A stretch of DNA of 64,000 bases from assembly GCA_015178975.1 (NCBI GenBank), contig WHVD01000230.1:1-64000 (forward strand), in the 5' to 3' direction. A model generated the notes under the pieces. It saw only the letters and a program-made list of their open reading frames with translations, made no database searches and had not been told where the DNA came from. This document shows, in pieces, positions 46,722 to 59,521 of this stretch. The stretch is from Hysterangium stoloniferum. Taxonomy: Eukaryota > Basidiomycota > Agaricomycetes > Hysterangiales > Hysterangiaceae. How positions within the stretch are numbered: position 1 is the stretch's first letter; every line of letters starts with the position of its first letter. The translations under genes were made by a program, and so were the position numbers.

Positions 46722-47717
46722 ATGACCATGGGCTCGGGATCGAAGCCCTTCCCATCCAGGCCAACCGTTGCCCCTGTATCGGGTCTGAGTGGACCCCCGA
46801 ATGCACAAGAACATCAACAACTTCTCGAAGAGAAGAAGAAGGTGCGCGAGGAGGAAGAGTGTAATGAGAAGGAGGAGCTGGAGGTGATAGAGGTGGGGGA
46901 GAAAAAGTTGGCAGAGGAAGAGGCTGCATGCAAGCATTGGGAGGCTGTGCTTGTGAAGAAAAAGCAGTGGGAGGCCGATCAGGTGTGAGAAGAGGAGGCA
47001 AAGAAGAAACAGGAGGGCAAAGTAAGTCGGAATTTCTCATTCTTGTAACCTTGCTGACATTCTTTTACAGTGCAAAGTGGTGATACCATTGGACTCTGAT
47101 GATGAAGAGGACAAGGAGGACAAGGAGGATGTGCTGGGGCCTTTGAGCCCCAAGGTAAGTTCGGACTCCTAGTATTTTAGTTTTCTAATTTTTTTTTGTT
47201 TTCAATTATAGAAACAAAAACAGGCCCCCAAGGTGGGGCCCAAAAATAACCTGAAATGCAACCGGTGCACCAAATGGGGTCAGATTTGCCATCCACAGGC
47301 AAATGGTTGGGGCTGCACCTGTCAACAGTGTGCCAACCAAAAACTCAGCTGCACCTTCCCAGATACCAACAGAAATGGGTCTTATCAAGAATGGCAAGCC
47401 AATGCATTAGAGGAGCAAAATCAGTTCATGTGCAATTCTTCTCGGAGATGACTCGGTTCCGGTTCAAAACACTGCAACAACAAGGCCTAATCACCAAACA
47501 ACTGCGACTATTGGGCATGGGGCTGGAGAAACAAACCAGTGCCGTTGAGTCTCTCAGGGAACAACTTGAACAGTACTTGGAAGTGTCAAGTTCCGATGAA
47601 GTTGGGCCTGGAGTTGGGATATCAGGGAAAGTTGGTGAGGTGTCAGTAGCTGTTGGTGAAGGGGAAAACTTGGAGGCCAGGGAGGAAGGAGAGGTCATAG
47701 AGGACACTTATAGATAG
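46722..47717 (+). pseudogene. Convergent accessory gene inside the gypsy element: coiled coil plus cysteine cluster
   Basis: It lies between the pol end and the 3' LTR but on the opposite strand to pol. Three exons fit in phase (46722-47021, 47071-47154, 47212 onward) with good GTAAGT donors. The product has an N-terminal Ser/Pro stretch, a Lys/Glu coiled coil, an acidic segment (DSDDEEDKEDKED), and then a cysteine-rich module CNRCTKWGQICHPQ followed by CQQCANQKLSC. A helix in a second frame follows (FKTLQQQGLITKQLRLLGMG, SLREQLEQYLEV). It is broken by an in-frame TGA at 46986-46988 (one C-to-T from CGA) and a frameshift near 47435. I have the impression of similar proteins in other mushrooms, but the function is unknown. 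The cysteine module could bind zinc and nucleic acid. Confidence 0.75.
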
Positions 47718-47798
47718 TAAAATATAATGGTTTTAAACAAAACAAACAAAGCATGAAAACATAAGGCATAGTCGGAAAAGGTTGGATACTGTGGGAAA

Positions 47799-50700
47799 CT
47801 ATAGAGAACCTAAGGGACTGGGTTTATTTGGATATGTTTGATGAAAGCCTAAGACAACTTCTGATGCATTTCCGAGCTCTGTAGCTAGGATCCATGAGGT
47901 TTCTTCATCTGTACCTTCATAGCCAGCCCATTTGACCAAATAAAGTAACTTGCATGAGCATTGGTGATTGTTGATTTTGGAGTCTAGGATTTCTGATATC
48001 TCGAATTTGGGTTCTCTATCAATAATCATGGGTGGAGGTGGTGGTTGTATGCAATCTGGTATATTGTTAGCAACACATGGTTCTAACATAGATACATGGA
48101 ATACTGGGTGCCTGCACACATGTTGTTGGGAAGCCAAAGTGTCCACGAAAGCGTGCCGGCTTGTGCTATAACTTCAAAAGGACTTAAATATTTTCCAGAG
48201 AGCTTCTTAGAGGGTCTAGTAGTTCAGAAAAACTCGGCTTTAATGAATACTCGGTCTCCAATCTTTAAATCAGGAGGCAGAAGTTGATTCTTATCTGTGG
48301 ACCGTTGGTATCGTTTTTGGGCCATTGTGATAGTTTTTGAAGTTCTTGATGTAGCTGGTCAAGGTTTGTACTGAAGTCTTGAGCATGGGTGGATGTGAGA
48401 TCATATTCCAGGTGGATTGTGATATTGGGGTTGTAGCCTTTGTTTGCGAAAAAAGGTGAAATGCCAGTAGTGGCATTCAGAGTGTTGTTACAAGCAAATT
48501 CAGCTAGCAGTAGTAGTGATTTCCAATTATCTTGTTGATAGTTCCAATAGACACGAATGTACTGTTCCAAGGTTTGATTCATGCATTCAGTTTGGCTGTC
48601 ACCTTCCAGGTGATAGCCCGAAGTGAAGTGTAACTTCATGTCTAGTGCTTTTCCGAGTGACCTAAAGAAATGAGAGACAAACTCGGATCCATGATCAGAT
48701 GTGACATGCAACAGAATGCCATGCTTGGAAAATACATGGGTGATGAATAGTTCAGCTAACTGTACAGATGTTATTGTGTCATATGTTGGAATGAAAATAC
48801 TTTGCTTTGTGAGCCAATCCACAACAACTAGGATTGCTGTATGACCTTCAGATGCCGGTAGGTGCCTCAATGAAATCCATAGAAATCAAGTTCCAGGGTT
48901 TTTCTGGTATTGGTAATTGTTTGAGTAGGCCATATGGTTTGTGTCACTGTGATTTAGAGTGTAAACACGTTGTACAGGATTTGAAATAGTGCTTAACAAA
49001 ATCTCGGATGCCAGGCCATGTACATATATTCTCTTCTAATGAGTGAAGTGTTTTATTGAGGCTGAAATGTCCTGAGATCGGGTGGTTGTGCTTATGTTGT
49101 AGGATTTGCAGCCAAAGGGTGTTGGAATCCGGTACATAGATGCGGTTGTCAAGTCTAATGAAACCCTGCAAGTCTAGTGACCATCAGGGTTGATCGGGGT
49201 CGGACGGATTATCGAGGTGTGCTTTGGTGACTGGGTCTAATGGAATTGCCGATAGTATATCTTGAAGTAACTTTTCAGTATCCATAAGGATAACACTTCG
49301 CAAGACTGGATGAATGAGGTAAGTGGCTCAGATAGATGTGGACAGTTGTTCAGTTGAAAAAATAGGCTTGAAGTTATGTGGATTAACTGTGGCATAATCA
49401 CTACTCCCCTCTTTAGAATAGATGTCCCATTGTCTAGTCATAGCATTGGGTTTTCCACCAAGGCAGCCAGGATGGAAGTGGATTACCATATTGAAAGTGG
49501 AGAGTATTCAGACCATTGGGCTTGCCAATGGGTGAGCAGTTTTGTGGTTTGAAAAGTAAACCAAATTCTTGTGGTCGGTTATGACATCTATCAGATGAAC
49601 CAATCCTTCCAAATAATGTCACCATGTCTTGAAAGCTTCAAATATCACGAGTAGTTCTTTATTGTGAACATCATAGTTGAGTTCGGGTGCTGAAAAGGTG
49701 TGAGACAAGAAGGCTACTGGGTGGACTTCACCATCAGTGTCCAGCATGGACAATATCGCAGCAAGTGCATAATCCGAGGCATCAGTTTCCACAATGAGTT
49801 GAACATCAGGCTTCCAGTGTGACAAAATAGGGGCAGAGAAATTCCATGGGGCATCTTTACAAGTAAGAGTTGTGAATGAAACAATGACAAAAATTGGTGA
49901 AGCCTAAAAAGGACTGAATGTCCTTAACCTTTCGGGGTTCCGGCCAATCTTGAATGACTTGAATTTTAGAGTCATCCATCTGGAGACCATTGGGTCCCAT
50001 CATGAAACCTAAATATTCAACTGTGTTGACATCAAATGAACATTTTTTACCATTCGCAAAAAGACCATGTTTTCGGAGTCTTTGGAGAACTTCACAGACA
50101 TGTTTGTCATGAAGTGTAGGATCTTCAGAGAATATGAGAATGTCATCTAAGTAGACAATGACATAGATGTTGAGGATGTCAGAAAAGACGTCATTGATAA
50201 AATGTTGAAAGACCGATGGAGCGTTGGTGAGGCTGAAAGGCATCACTAACCATTCGAAGGAGCCATAGTGAGTGCAAAAAGCTGTTTTCCATTCGTTGCC
50301 TTCGGTGATCCAAACCAAATGATAGGTGTGTTTGAGATCTATCTTTATATAGATTTGGGCCTTCCAAGGGGCATCAAGTAAATTGGAGATTAGTGGTAAT
50401 GGTTACTTATCTTTCCAAATGATCACATTTAGTCCTCAAAAGTCAACACAAAGCTGTAGGAACCGTCTTTTTTCTGAATGAATAGGACAGGGGCTCCATA
50501 AGGAGGCTTTGAGGGTCAGATAAATCCTATAGCCAAGTGTTCATCCAAGAAATCTTGGATAGCTGATAATTCAGACTGTGAGAGAGGATAAACCAGGCCT
50601 AAGGGCAGATGTGAACCTTCTTCAATATCAATTTTCAAATCGTGGGGCCTGTGAGGGGCAAGTTGATCAGCTTTTTGTTTACTGAAGATGTCTGCGAATT

Positions 50701-51352
50701 CATGGTATTTTTCTGGAACACCTTCCAAATCTGTGATTGGTTCAGCCACCGGGGTTGTGAACTGACTGGTGGCTTCATCAACCTTAAGGTTGACTGTAAA
50801 TGCTCGGGAGCCTTCCAACTTGATGGCTCTTATAAAAGCTGCGGCAGTTATTAGAGAGACCGAAGGTGGAGAGCTCAGATTTGCCATGGGGGCTGGAAGT
50901 GCCGTAGAGGCCATATTTGCCGAAACAGGTGGAAACGGACCAGTCATATCAGGTGCCGATGGGGTTCAGAAATGGATACTGGTGAGCCAGTTATGTCCTA
51001 GAACCATGGAGCAGCTCGAGTCCAACTGTGTTACAAAAAATGTAACTGTCTGAAAGGTTCCACATGGGAACTGAAGTCGGAGTTCACAGGCTTGCAAGAT
51101 TACAGAGTTTGAGGTACCATCAAAGAGTGGAATCAGATCTATTGCATAGGTTTTTAACTGATTTTTTTGGGAAAAATTTATATCTATAAAACAATGGGTT
51201 GAACCTGAATCTACAAGAGCTTGAAAAGTAAGACTCCCAAAGGGTTCTGAAGTGAGATTTATAAACAGTGAATTTGGATCATACAGGGCAGATGCATTAA
51301 GCTGACAATTTTCTGGTGTGTGGGGAGATTCAATGCAACTCTCCAACCACAC
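47799..51352 (-). pseudogene. Ty3/gypsy chromovirus pol, minus strand, frame-broken
   Basis: Reading down the minus strand, domains follow the chromovirus order. Retropepsin has VDSGSTHCFID (about 51210). The linker holds KLEGSRAF and DLEGVPEKYHEF. Reverse transcriptase runs about 50480-49860, with its catalytic YLDDILIF intact. RNase H has ETDASDYALAAIL (49800-49620). The integrase HHCC domain ends CTTCLHSKSQ (49171-48944). The integrase core has the DDE residues in VVDWLT, TSDHGSEF and GDSQTE (48870-48500). The chromodomain holds LLYLVKWAGYEG (about 47935). Stops and shifts separate most domains, so it is dead. No Gag is present: protease coding starts almost at the edge of the LTR, showing loss of gag and the primer-binding site. 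Confidence 0.92.
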
Positions 51353-52025
51353 GGAATCCAGACATCAGGTGTCCTTAAATTTCAGGCAGGCAAACACTAG
51401 TCCTATCGAATTCCTCATGGCAAATTACCGATTGGAGCCAAAAGATAAGTTGAGTGTTGGGTTGAGGGGTCGGAGGCTGAGGATGGGCGAGCGCACGCAG
51501 AGGCAGGGAGCAGGATACTTAGAGTAAGACGTATAGAGATGTATGTGGGTGTTATGAGTCAATATTCTGATTGCCTAGCAACTACAACTACAGCAGATTT
51601 ATATATGTACAAGTCATTGGCATCTAGAAAATACTAACTAAGGGAAGAGTGGAAAACGCTATTGACAAATAAGCTTGACTAGGAACTGGAAGGTTACAAT
51701 AAGTTCAGAGGCCATGTTTTATCTGAGAGTGGAATTACAAGAAAAGGAAATAGTCCACAGGTTACAAGTATATACAGGCATATGTGAAACATAGAGTAGA
51801 ATGGATCATCATAATAAAAAAAGGACATATCAAAGCATAACCAGATAGTATGAGTATAACTTGACAGGGGCGTAAACAGGGTTTGATCGCCATGAAAGCA
51901 TACGTCAGCATCGGGCGACCAACGGTTTCCAATGCGATGACTTGATTGATAACCTGAAATATCAATAAGCAGCAATAACCTTGGGGACTGTCGGGTTGCA
52001 ACAGGGTTGCAACACGGTCGTAACA
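51353..52025 (-). repeat. 5' LTR of the minus-strand gypsy element, 3' end deleted
   Basis: On the minus strand it starts TGTTACGACCGTG at 52025 and matches the solo LTR at 10216-11081 and the 3' LTR. Its last 110 bp or so, including the shared GGACTTGGCTTC module and the CTTAACA end, are missing, and the sequence passes directly into protease coding. Confidence 0.85.
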
Positions 52026-52307
52026 ACTTGAGACACTAGTAATAGAACAGGGTAATACCTACAGTAAGTCAATATCTGAACTGAGGAGTAGCAGAGTACA
52101 GGGAGGGACTTTATACTGAGTATGGATAAACAGGATGATATGGAACATGGCAAAGTTTCAAAATGGAGTGACAAGCAAGAGTTGGAAGAGCAAGGTGTGG
52201 AAAATGAGTAATGGATCAAAATAATGAATGAATGGATTAAACAGAGCAATAGTAATTCAAAGAAAGCAAATACCACAGAGTAAATGAAACAAGGCATAGG
52301 TGAGAGC

Positions 52308-52689
52308 TGTTGGAATGGGGATGGAAGAGTGTGACCCAGGAAGGAAATAGCCTGAGTGTGAGTTGTCAGGACACTGTCATTGGGGATGCCAGTGTTGGTG
52401 TAAGCCTGGCGCCCCAGTCTTACTCATTGTCCTTTTGTTCCACTCCTTTGTTCCACTCCTTTGTTCCACTCCTTTGTTCCACTCCTTTGTTCCACTCCTT
52501 TGTTCCACTCCTTTGTTCCACTCCTTTTGTTCTACCACGTGATCACAGCATATAAAGCCTAGGTAGTTTTCCTTCTCTTACCTTACTGTACACTGCATCT
52601 GCCTGTATCCTGTTCTTGTTCTGGACAATACACTGTGGTCCTGTCAACTTGTGTGACCACCAGTGATCCCAATTGACGATGGGATTACA
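52308..52689 (+). repeat. Possible LTR with tandem repeat and TATA box
   Basis: It begins TGTTGGAATGGGG and ends GGGATTACA, followed by TTGGAGGCACCAAATGG, which has the look of a primer-binding region. It contains seven 13-bp repeats, a CACGTGATCACAGC segment, a TATA-like box (CATATAAAGC near 52548) and pyrimidine-rich leader sequence. No second LTR or target duplication was found, so this is tentative. Confidence 0.45.
52433..52537 (+). repeat. 13-bp tandem repeat array
   Basis: About seven near-perfect copies of CTTTGTTCCACTC in a row, ending just before CACGTGATCACAG and the TATA-like box. Confidence 0.9.
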
Positions 52690-55600
52690 GTTGGAGGCAC
52701 CAAATGGCAGGTTTCCAAGAAGGTGAATACTGCAAGCAGGGTTCAGAAATGATTGTTCCTAACATGTGGGTGATATGTAACATGTCAATGGTGATTGAAC
52801 ATGATCTGGCAGTGTTAAACTTTGGAAGATTGATAGTGAAGATCAGCCCATGTAGTTTATCAATTATATATAGATGTTAAAGACTCATCTGGTATTGGTG
52901 TGGGAGGGTTGTCACCTTGGATAAGACTGTGGGAACCATACGAGACGGGTAAGTGATGCTAAATGACAGCAGAAAGAAAGATATCTCGTTATTTGTTAAT
53001 TTGTTTGGTCTCAATTACTTTTGTTGCGTATTGGCTTGAACCGGCTGATTCTCACACGACTATCCTACCGGTTTTCGTACACAAATCTATTTATATCTGT
53101 GATCCTTATTTCTAGGCTATCATTTCTACTTTCCTCCTATCATTTATGTGCATTCACTGTGCTGCTTGCACTAAACGACCTCTGGCTACCTGCCATGCCT
53201 GCAGCGACGACAGCCCGCCATTGATGAAGGAGGGAAAAGGATGTAGAACCATCACTTCGTAATTGAACAAACTCCGTGGATAGCTTTCACCGAGCTTCTT
53301 TGACAGGTTACCGGTATACAATACCAGACAACATCGCTAGTAAGCCATGAATGTTCTTTAATAGATGACGCACTCGCTTTGCCTAGGTACGCGAGCAATG
53401 CCTAGGGGTATCAATCTCCCCTCCATACTTCTTGCCGGGAAGAACTACGCCTTGACATACTTCGTTGCTCGGTAGCAGAAAGATTCAACCCACAGCTGAT
53501 TCATACATCGACAGGGAAGCTGGGAAGCTGGCATTATCGGGAATACTGGTTTTCGGCCAGAATGTAGATCCAATTGTAAGCTAAGAAGCAACCAGCCGAG
53601 ATGGTGGCGTTAACTTGTTCCTCGGCCGCATGACCGCAGATGCAATTCAAATAGAAAGGCAGAATGGCGTCAAATATGACGCTCACTGACTGCCGGATAC
53701 AGCGTTGGCTTGGGATCATCACCTCATTTTGGCAGGTACATAGCGGCGACGATAGATTTCAGGATACTCTGCATCCGGTCGGCTGCTTTTTGCAATGAGA
53801 AACAACAGACTGGGAGGCGAAATGGATAGTGTACAGTGGGAGCTACCTAAGTCCGACGCGTCTATACAGCACGGAGAATAAGATATCAGAGATACCAAAA
53901 CTCTCTCATAGGAAAAAATGCTTAATCACGTGACACCAGACAACGATGTAGTCACGTGACTATTTAGAGTTACGGAGGAAAAACATATCATACAGCCGAC
54001 GGAGAAGCGGCGCCTGGGAAGGAGGCAACGCACACCAGGTACTAAGCACTTCGGATTCTGGCATATAAGTAGGCGAAGTCCTTCTTGAGCAATCAATTGA
54101 TTCGAACTAATTTACCGCATTCTTCGGAGCGGCGTCGGCTCAGACTGAAGATCTTTTGGCTTCGACAGATGGGGGATTTCCCACTGCGCTTCGAAGCACT
54201 TAATTCTCAGCTATTGCCCTGTGAGCATTCTTTCGAAAGACATGGCCTCATGTCGACGTTTATCAAGAATCCTTGCTCAACTTACTTTGCTTACTCATTC
54301 ATAACTCTAACAGCAAAGGCCTTGATGCAAGGTAAGCTGAATTTGTAGTGAAGTAATCCAATTCTCATCATCATTGTGGGCTGGCGACCATGATGAACAT
54401 TAATCGCAATGTCAGTATGTTGCCAGAAGAGAGGTGGAGGCTTTTAAGATATTCCATTGGGCACGAGTTGGGATGTGTCCTGGAATCCTTGTAAACTACC
54501 AAAGTTCTGAACTTCTAGAAAGGTAACAAGATGGCTCTGAAGCTACACTAATAAATAGCCGCCTGAACTGTATCCCAATGTTGTCGTAATGTTTTTTTTG
54601 GGGGTCAAGAGTTTAGAGTGACTCGCACACTGAACTCGAAACGTTATTACGAAGATGACAAATTTAGCACGCACGAGTTCTAGTTGTATTGTGATACCGG
54701 ATACCAGTAGACTGACGTTTAGAACCACCCTCGTTCATACAGGACCAGCAAGACACGGAACAACCCCACCGGGGACAACTGCACAACCACCGGCCACAGA
54801 AACTTCCTTCACTATCGCTGTAGTCCCTTCGTGCCAGGCAAGGATATGTCGATAATACCCGATGACATGAGCGTGCCAGGGTGTGGATTAGTCTGACATG
54901 CCGAGCTGAGACGGGGCGTCGTCTACCCATACTTACTAAATTTTGCCGGCATGAGTAAACCCAAGAGAGGGATGTAACAGAGTCGGAAGAGCGAGCACGA
55001 TAGCTATTGGAAAAGGCACTGGGTCGGGCGAGCGATGGGCAAGACACGCGCAGTCACCATGGCAGTGAGGGGCGTTGCGAAGGCCAGAAGGAAAGATCAG
55101 GGGGCGTCCGCGTCAGGTCTGGTCTCGGGATCACGCTCGAGTGCAACTGCCACCGCCATGGAGCTCCGGTGTCAGAGCTCTCGCCGCCAGAGTCCTTTTT
55201 TTACGCTGAAATCTCGTTCCGATGGTGTTTGGCGGTGTCAGTGCTGGCTATTGCTAACGTTAACCAGCTGGAGCTTGGGAACTGTGGACTGAGTGTGTAT
55301 ACAGGCTTTGCCGTAGCGGGTCGGATCCAAGTGTGATGATCCCTATGATGGAAGTAGAGGTGCGTGCGGTCAACTCGATTATCCCTCGTGTCCCCTTCCT
55401 CTCATATACCTCTATATATCCATAATCTGTCCTTTTGGGGCTTTGCGTGGAATTTCAATTTCCAAGATTGTCGACTGTAACAATGATATGTTTAGTGATG
55501 GGGTCGCTCGACACTACCGTTGCCACAGAATTAAAAGGTCATTAGTACTCATCTATTTTTTATCATAACGTGCAGTGCATATTATATCAATGGGGGAGAT

Positions 55601-57980
55601 CTTTAATAGCTGCAATAATTGATGAAGGCGCTGAGTTGCACAGCCACAGTTTAAAAGGCTGGTCATTAATTAACTACAATGTACACTGAACTTGAAGTCC
55701 TTATATAATGGCAAGGCCACGCTCCACCTACATGTTGCATTTCTCCTCCCTCATGTCCAACTGTAATCTTACCCGAGGCTCCTTCTCTAAGTTTCATGAT
55801 GACGGCCGGTCAGTTACGGAATTGGCCGTGCATACATCCTGATGCGACAGAGCTTGGCATCCGCTATTTTATAGTGATGAATAACCAGATTACTTCACTC
55901 TGAACCATACCACCTCAAGAAAATGAAAAAAAAATCTAACTGGAGGTTTGGGGCGCGAATCTGGGCCGCTGTACCCGCAATGACAGAAAATGCTATCCTC
56001 GAAGCATGAGAGCATCGGGAAGATATAAAAAGCTTGAAAACGAATTGAACGAAACTTCTGGGCCTTGATTAATGGCGCACAATTCTCTTAGATGCTGGGA
56101 CAGTAATGCCCTTGAATGTTATGCGCACGTTTCGGTGTGTCATCATTAATTGGCAGGCACACCTGTCTTCTCAACACCAAGCCACACGATGGCGTTAGCG
56201 CCAGGTTGATGCGTAGTTTCGGAGTGCTGAATCCGACTAGGTCTTGAAAAGTATTTATTAAAGAACGTCGGAACAAAGTTGTGAGCAGGAATGCTGCCTG
56301 GCACGGAATCTCGAAGTGATGCGGTGGCTGTTCTTTAATGACTGTATGGTAAACGTTTAACACGATATCGCGTGCTTTATTTTCATGGATATATGACGTT
56401 ATGATTAACAGAGTCTGAACCAGAACCTCACCTCCCGCCGCCTGAATTAAATTACAGTAACGGGTCATGCTTGATGATATTATGTCCGAACTTGTGCTTC
56501 CCAAGTGGTCAAGATCCTCTTATCTGTATCGTTCTTCTCGTTGTTTGATATTTCGGCCTGCCAAGTGCTACTTACTATATTAATCCAGAATCGCAGGATA
56601 TATATAGCGGCAATCACAGAAAGGCCGAGGCTTGAAACCATCGATTCAATTCAATCTGTATGTACTATTCGCCTATGCATTCATTTTGTATGTAGCTATT
56701 GAAACGTCAATTCTTAATGCTTGTGTGTATTCTTTGCCGTGATAGTGATAGGTACGCTTCTGCATTATTGCCGTGATTATCGCACATGTAGTGCCGTGAT
56801 AACATAGAGAACAAGTTCGGGGAAACCATCGCATCACTTCGAAGTTCCGTCCAAGGGAGGCATCGTTTCTGCAACGTGTTGCTTCTACCTCCCTGACAGC
56901 TAACCAGAAAGCAGTGTAGTTATCAGATACAGAGGCTATATCTTGAACTACCTCTTTAAACGTGTTCATTCGCGTGTGCCGCTCAATTGAGTCATGGCTG
57001 CATTTGCGCATGTCGGAATGATGAGTTTCAGATTAGTATGGACGGTGTTTATAACACAAAATGTTTCTTTATTTAATTAGATATGTATTATAGTAAAGGA
57101 GGAGGAATCGTACGCACATCAGAATTGCTCATTAATAATACAGGCCGAAGAGTGCATGGCGCAGTCAGACGATACTCATTGGATTTAGAAGTCCTGAGAT
57201 AGTGAACAATTGGAGCAATTGTATTGTGTATTGGGTCTGAGACGTCCGTGGCGTCGCTATTGTCTTCTGAGTGTGATCGATTAACTAAGTGCATGCAGGC
57301 AAGGGTGGCAGATGCAACGTTGAAGCCCAGAAAGTTGGTGACAATTAAGATATGGTTTGATGGTTTGGGACTTGGTATTGTCGGTTGGCATCGGATGGCA
57401 ATTGGAATATAGAACGCAACCTACTTGCGAATTGCGGGGAAATGTGGGAGAGAGGGTTTCCATAAAGGCTTGAAACTGGAGCTTTATATGAGCGGTATGG
57501 GTGAGAGATGTACGTTAATGTGTCGAGGGATATGTCACAGTTAATGATTACGTCATGGAAGGCATGGATGTTGAGAATAATTATACAATGCCAAATCAGG
57601 GGCTGATGACATTATTCACCAATTAGGGTTAGGTCCCCGGAAATATATAGGATATTAGGGTATGGGAATCGCACATTCACCCTCGGTCAAAGCCACCTCT
57701 TATAAAAATGGGATACTTGTTAATATATAGATCAAGACCAAAGTGAATCTATTTTCCATCCATTTCTCTTCAACTGGATCGAGGAAGTATTCCCACCGTC
57801 ATCAGTTTTGAAGCTCCGACCTTAGCTGTTCTCGGCAAGATCATCATTTGTATCGAGCGCCGAACAAGCCGGTTATGTCCTCCTGGAATGAGATATCCAC
57901 ATAAAAATTGGGACTATTTCAGCCGTCCCTGGCCCTCTTTAGTTCCTTCTCCCACTACCTCCTCCTTGTCTTAGACCACC
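52690..57980. other. Long gene-poor region
   Basis: No convincing gene in 5.3 kb. A partial inverted similarity links about 56280-56335 and 56825-56885 (both hold TCGAAGTGATGCG or its complement), so an old inverted repeat may lie there. Minus-strand frames at 56088-56504 and 56673-57011 sit on that repeat and are not recognised. Near 57700 a CTTATAAAAATGGG box and pyrimidine-rich sequence form the likely promoter of the next gene. Confidence 0.5.
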
Positions 57981-59521
57981 ATGGCCAAACGCGCACTCGC
58001 TCCTAGGCAGATTCCTTTAGAACACCGCTACCATAGTGCAGCAAGGGATCCATGGACTTTGGATGCCACTAAGCTGCCCAACGATGATGACCTCAATATT
58101 CAGTCCAAAGTCATTCTAGTTCTCGGTGGTGAGTGTACTTTCTACCTTCGATCTCGCTCCCCACCTTGAGCACGGAACCAGAACCCCAGTTGGATGTTAT
58201 ACTGCCGCTGCTCTACTCGCCCCATCTCGTTTCATCATTGGTGGTCATTGTCACGGCCCGCTCCTACAACATTCCCACGAATATATCTCCTTCCGTGGCT
58301 ATTCTCCGACTGGGAAAGCCTCTGTCCACGTCAGAATCTGCGGCACCACGTCTCGTGAACGTTTTGCAGTGGGCCGACCGCGTTGCTTCCGCATGGCGGA
58401 ATCACCCTGCACCGCCTCAAATCCAGGAACTCTCAGAGGATGCTCCTGCTGCTGGGTATCTTACCCCGCCGTCCCAGCGCCATCATTGGTTTAGCACCAG
58501 CAGCAGCAGCTCGAGTCCCAGTTCGTTCGACCCCGACTTTGGTCTCAGTCGTACCTCTTCCCGCTTGTCCAGGTATTCTTTCACCCGAAGTGCCTCGTCC
58601 ACGTCTCTCTCGACGCTCGCAAAATCCGTCAAACCTTCAAAACCTGCTGAACGCCACGCCTTTGACTCGCTATTCAACTTTCTTCCCCCGGATGCGCCAG
58701 ACCAGCATCTCCTCAAACACGTCATTCTTGTCACCACCCTTTCACGCCCTTTCCTAACCTGTACACTCCCTAGTCCCTCTGAATCCGAAAAGAAAGAAAG
58801 ACGCCGCTTCACCCTCCGCACTCGCGCCGCTTCCGAGTCTGATATACCCACGACGCCCCGCCTCTCCCCAGCTCACATCGTGCATCTCGTCCCCCTCTCA
58901 CGCACGACGCTCATCCGCCCATTGGAGTCGTTCTGCCTCACATTCGCCCATTCTGCTGTGCGTTCCGACGACCACGCACCTGCCCGCATAGACATCGGCA
59001 TTCCAGGCCCGACACCGCGGCCATTCATCTTGCCCCCCATCGCGCTCGGCGAAGTGCTCCCCATCTCGCGAAAGTGGACTGTGGCCGAGCTCATCCTCTG
59101 CGGGGCGCTGGACGGCGACCACGCCCGCTCTGGGTCCGGGGGGACCGGGTCTCTGTCCCGCCGTCCTTCCACCGCACCCAACCTCACCAGTCCGTCTGTC
59201 CGTGACCCCTCCAAGACCCTGCGCGCGTGGATGAGTGGTGCGGGCGACATCCTCGTCACAGGGGCTGGCCGCGGATTTCAGAAGTCGGCGTATGTTCCGT
59301 CCGGTCTGCGGAACCGGAATGACTGGTCTGTGTCTGCTGGGACGGGGAAACGGGCACGCGCGGGGGCAGGGCAGGAGCGGCCGGATGCGCCCTATAGCGA
59401 AAATGCATTGAGGGCGTCACAGTGTTCCACTGGACTCGTGACTCCCCCCGAGTCGGATACTAGCGAGTCGGGGGAGGCGGTGAAACGGCGGAAGGGTATC
59501 CTCAGGTGGTTCAAGCGCTAA
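57981..59521 (+). CDS. Conserved-looking protein of unknown function
   Basis: Two exons (57981-58128 and 58182-59521) join in phase through GTGAGT and an AG after GGAACC to give 495 residues. The N-terminal 130 residues look folded: SKVILVLGEPQLDVILPLLY is strand-loop-helix-like, followed by LVVIVTARSYNIP. Then come Ser-rich low complexity (SSSSSSPSSFD, TRSASSTSLSTLAK), a second conserved-looking part (HLLKHVILVTTLSRPFLTC, HIVHLVPLSRTTLIRPLESF, ISRKWTVAELILCGAL), and a disordered basic tail ending KGILRWFKR. No catalytic motif, signal peptide or membrane helix is seen. I do not recognise the family. The basic amphipathic end could contact membranes, which is a guess. An alternative acceptor at 58189 would put the second exon in another frame without protein-like content. 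Confidence 0.75.

Noticed and set aside
56088..57011. Two minus-strand frames of 138 and 112 codons
   Set aside because: They overlap a partly inverted repeat, match no family and share no consistent frame with each other.
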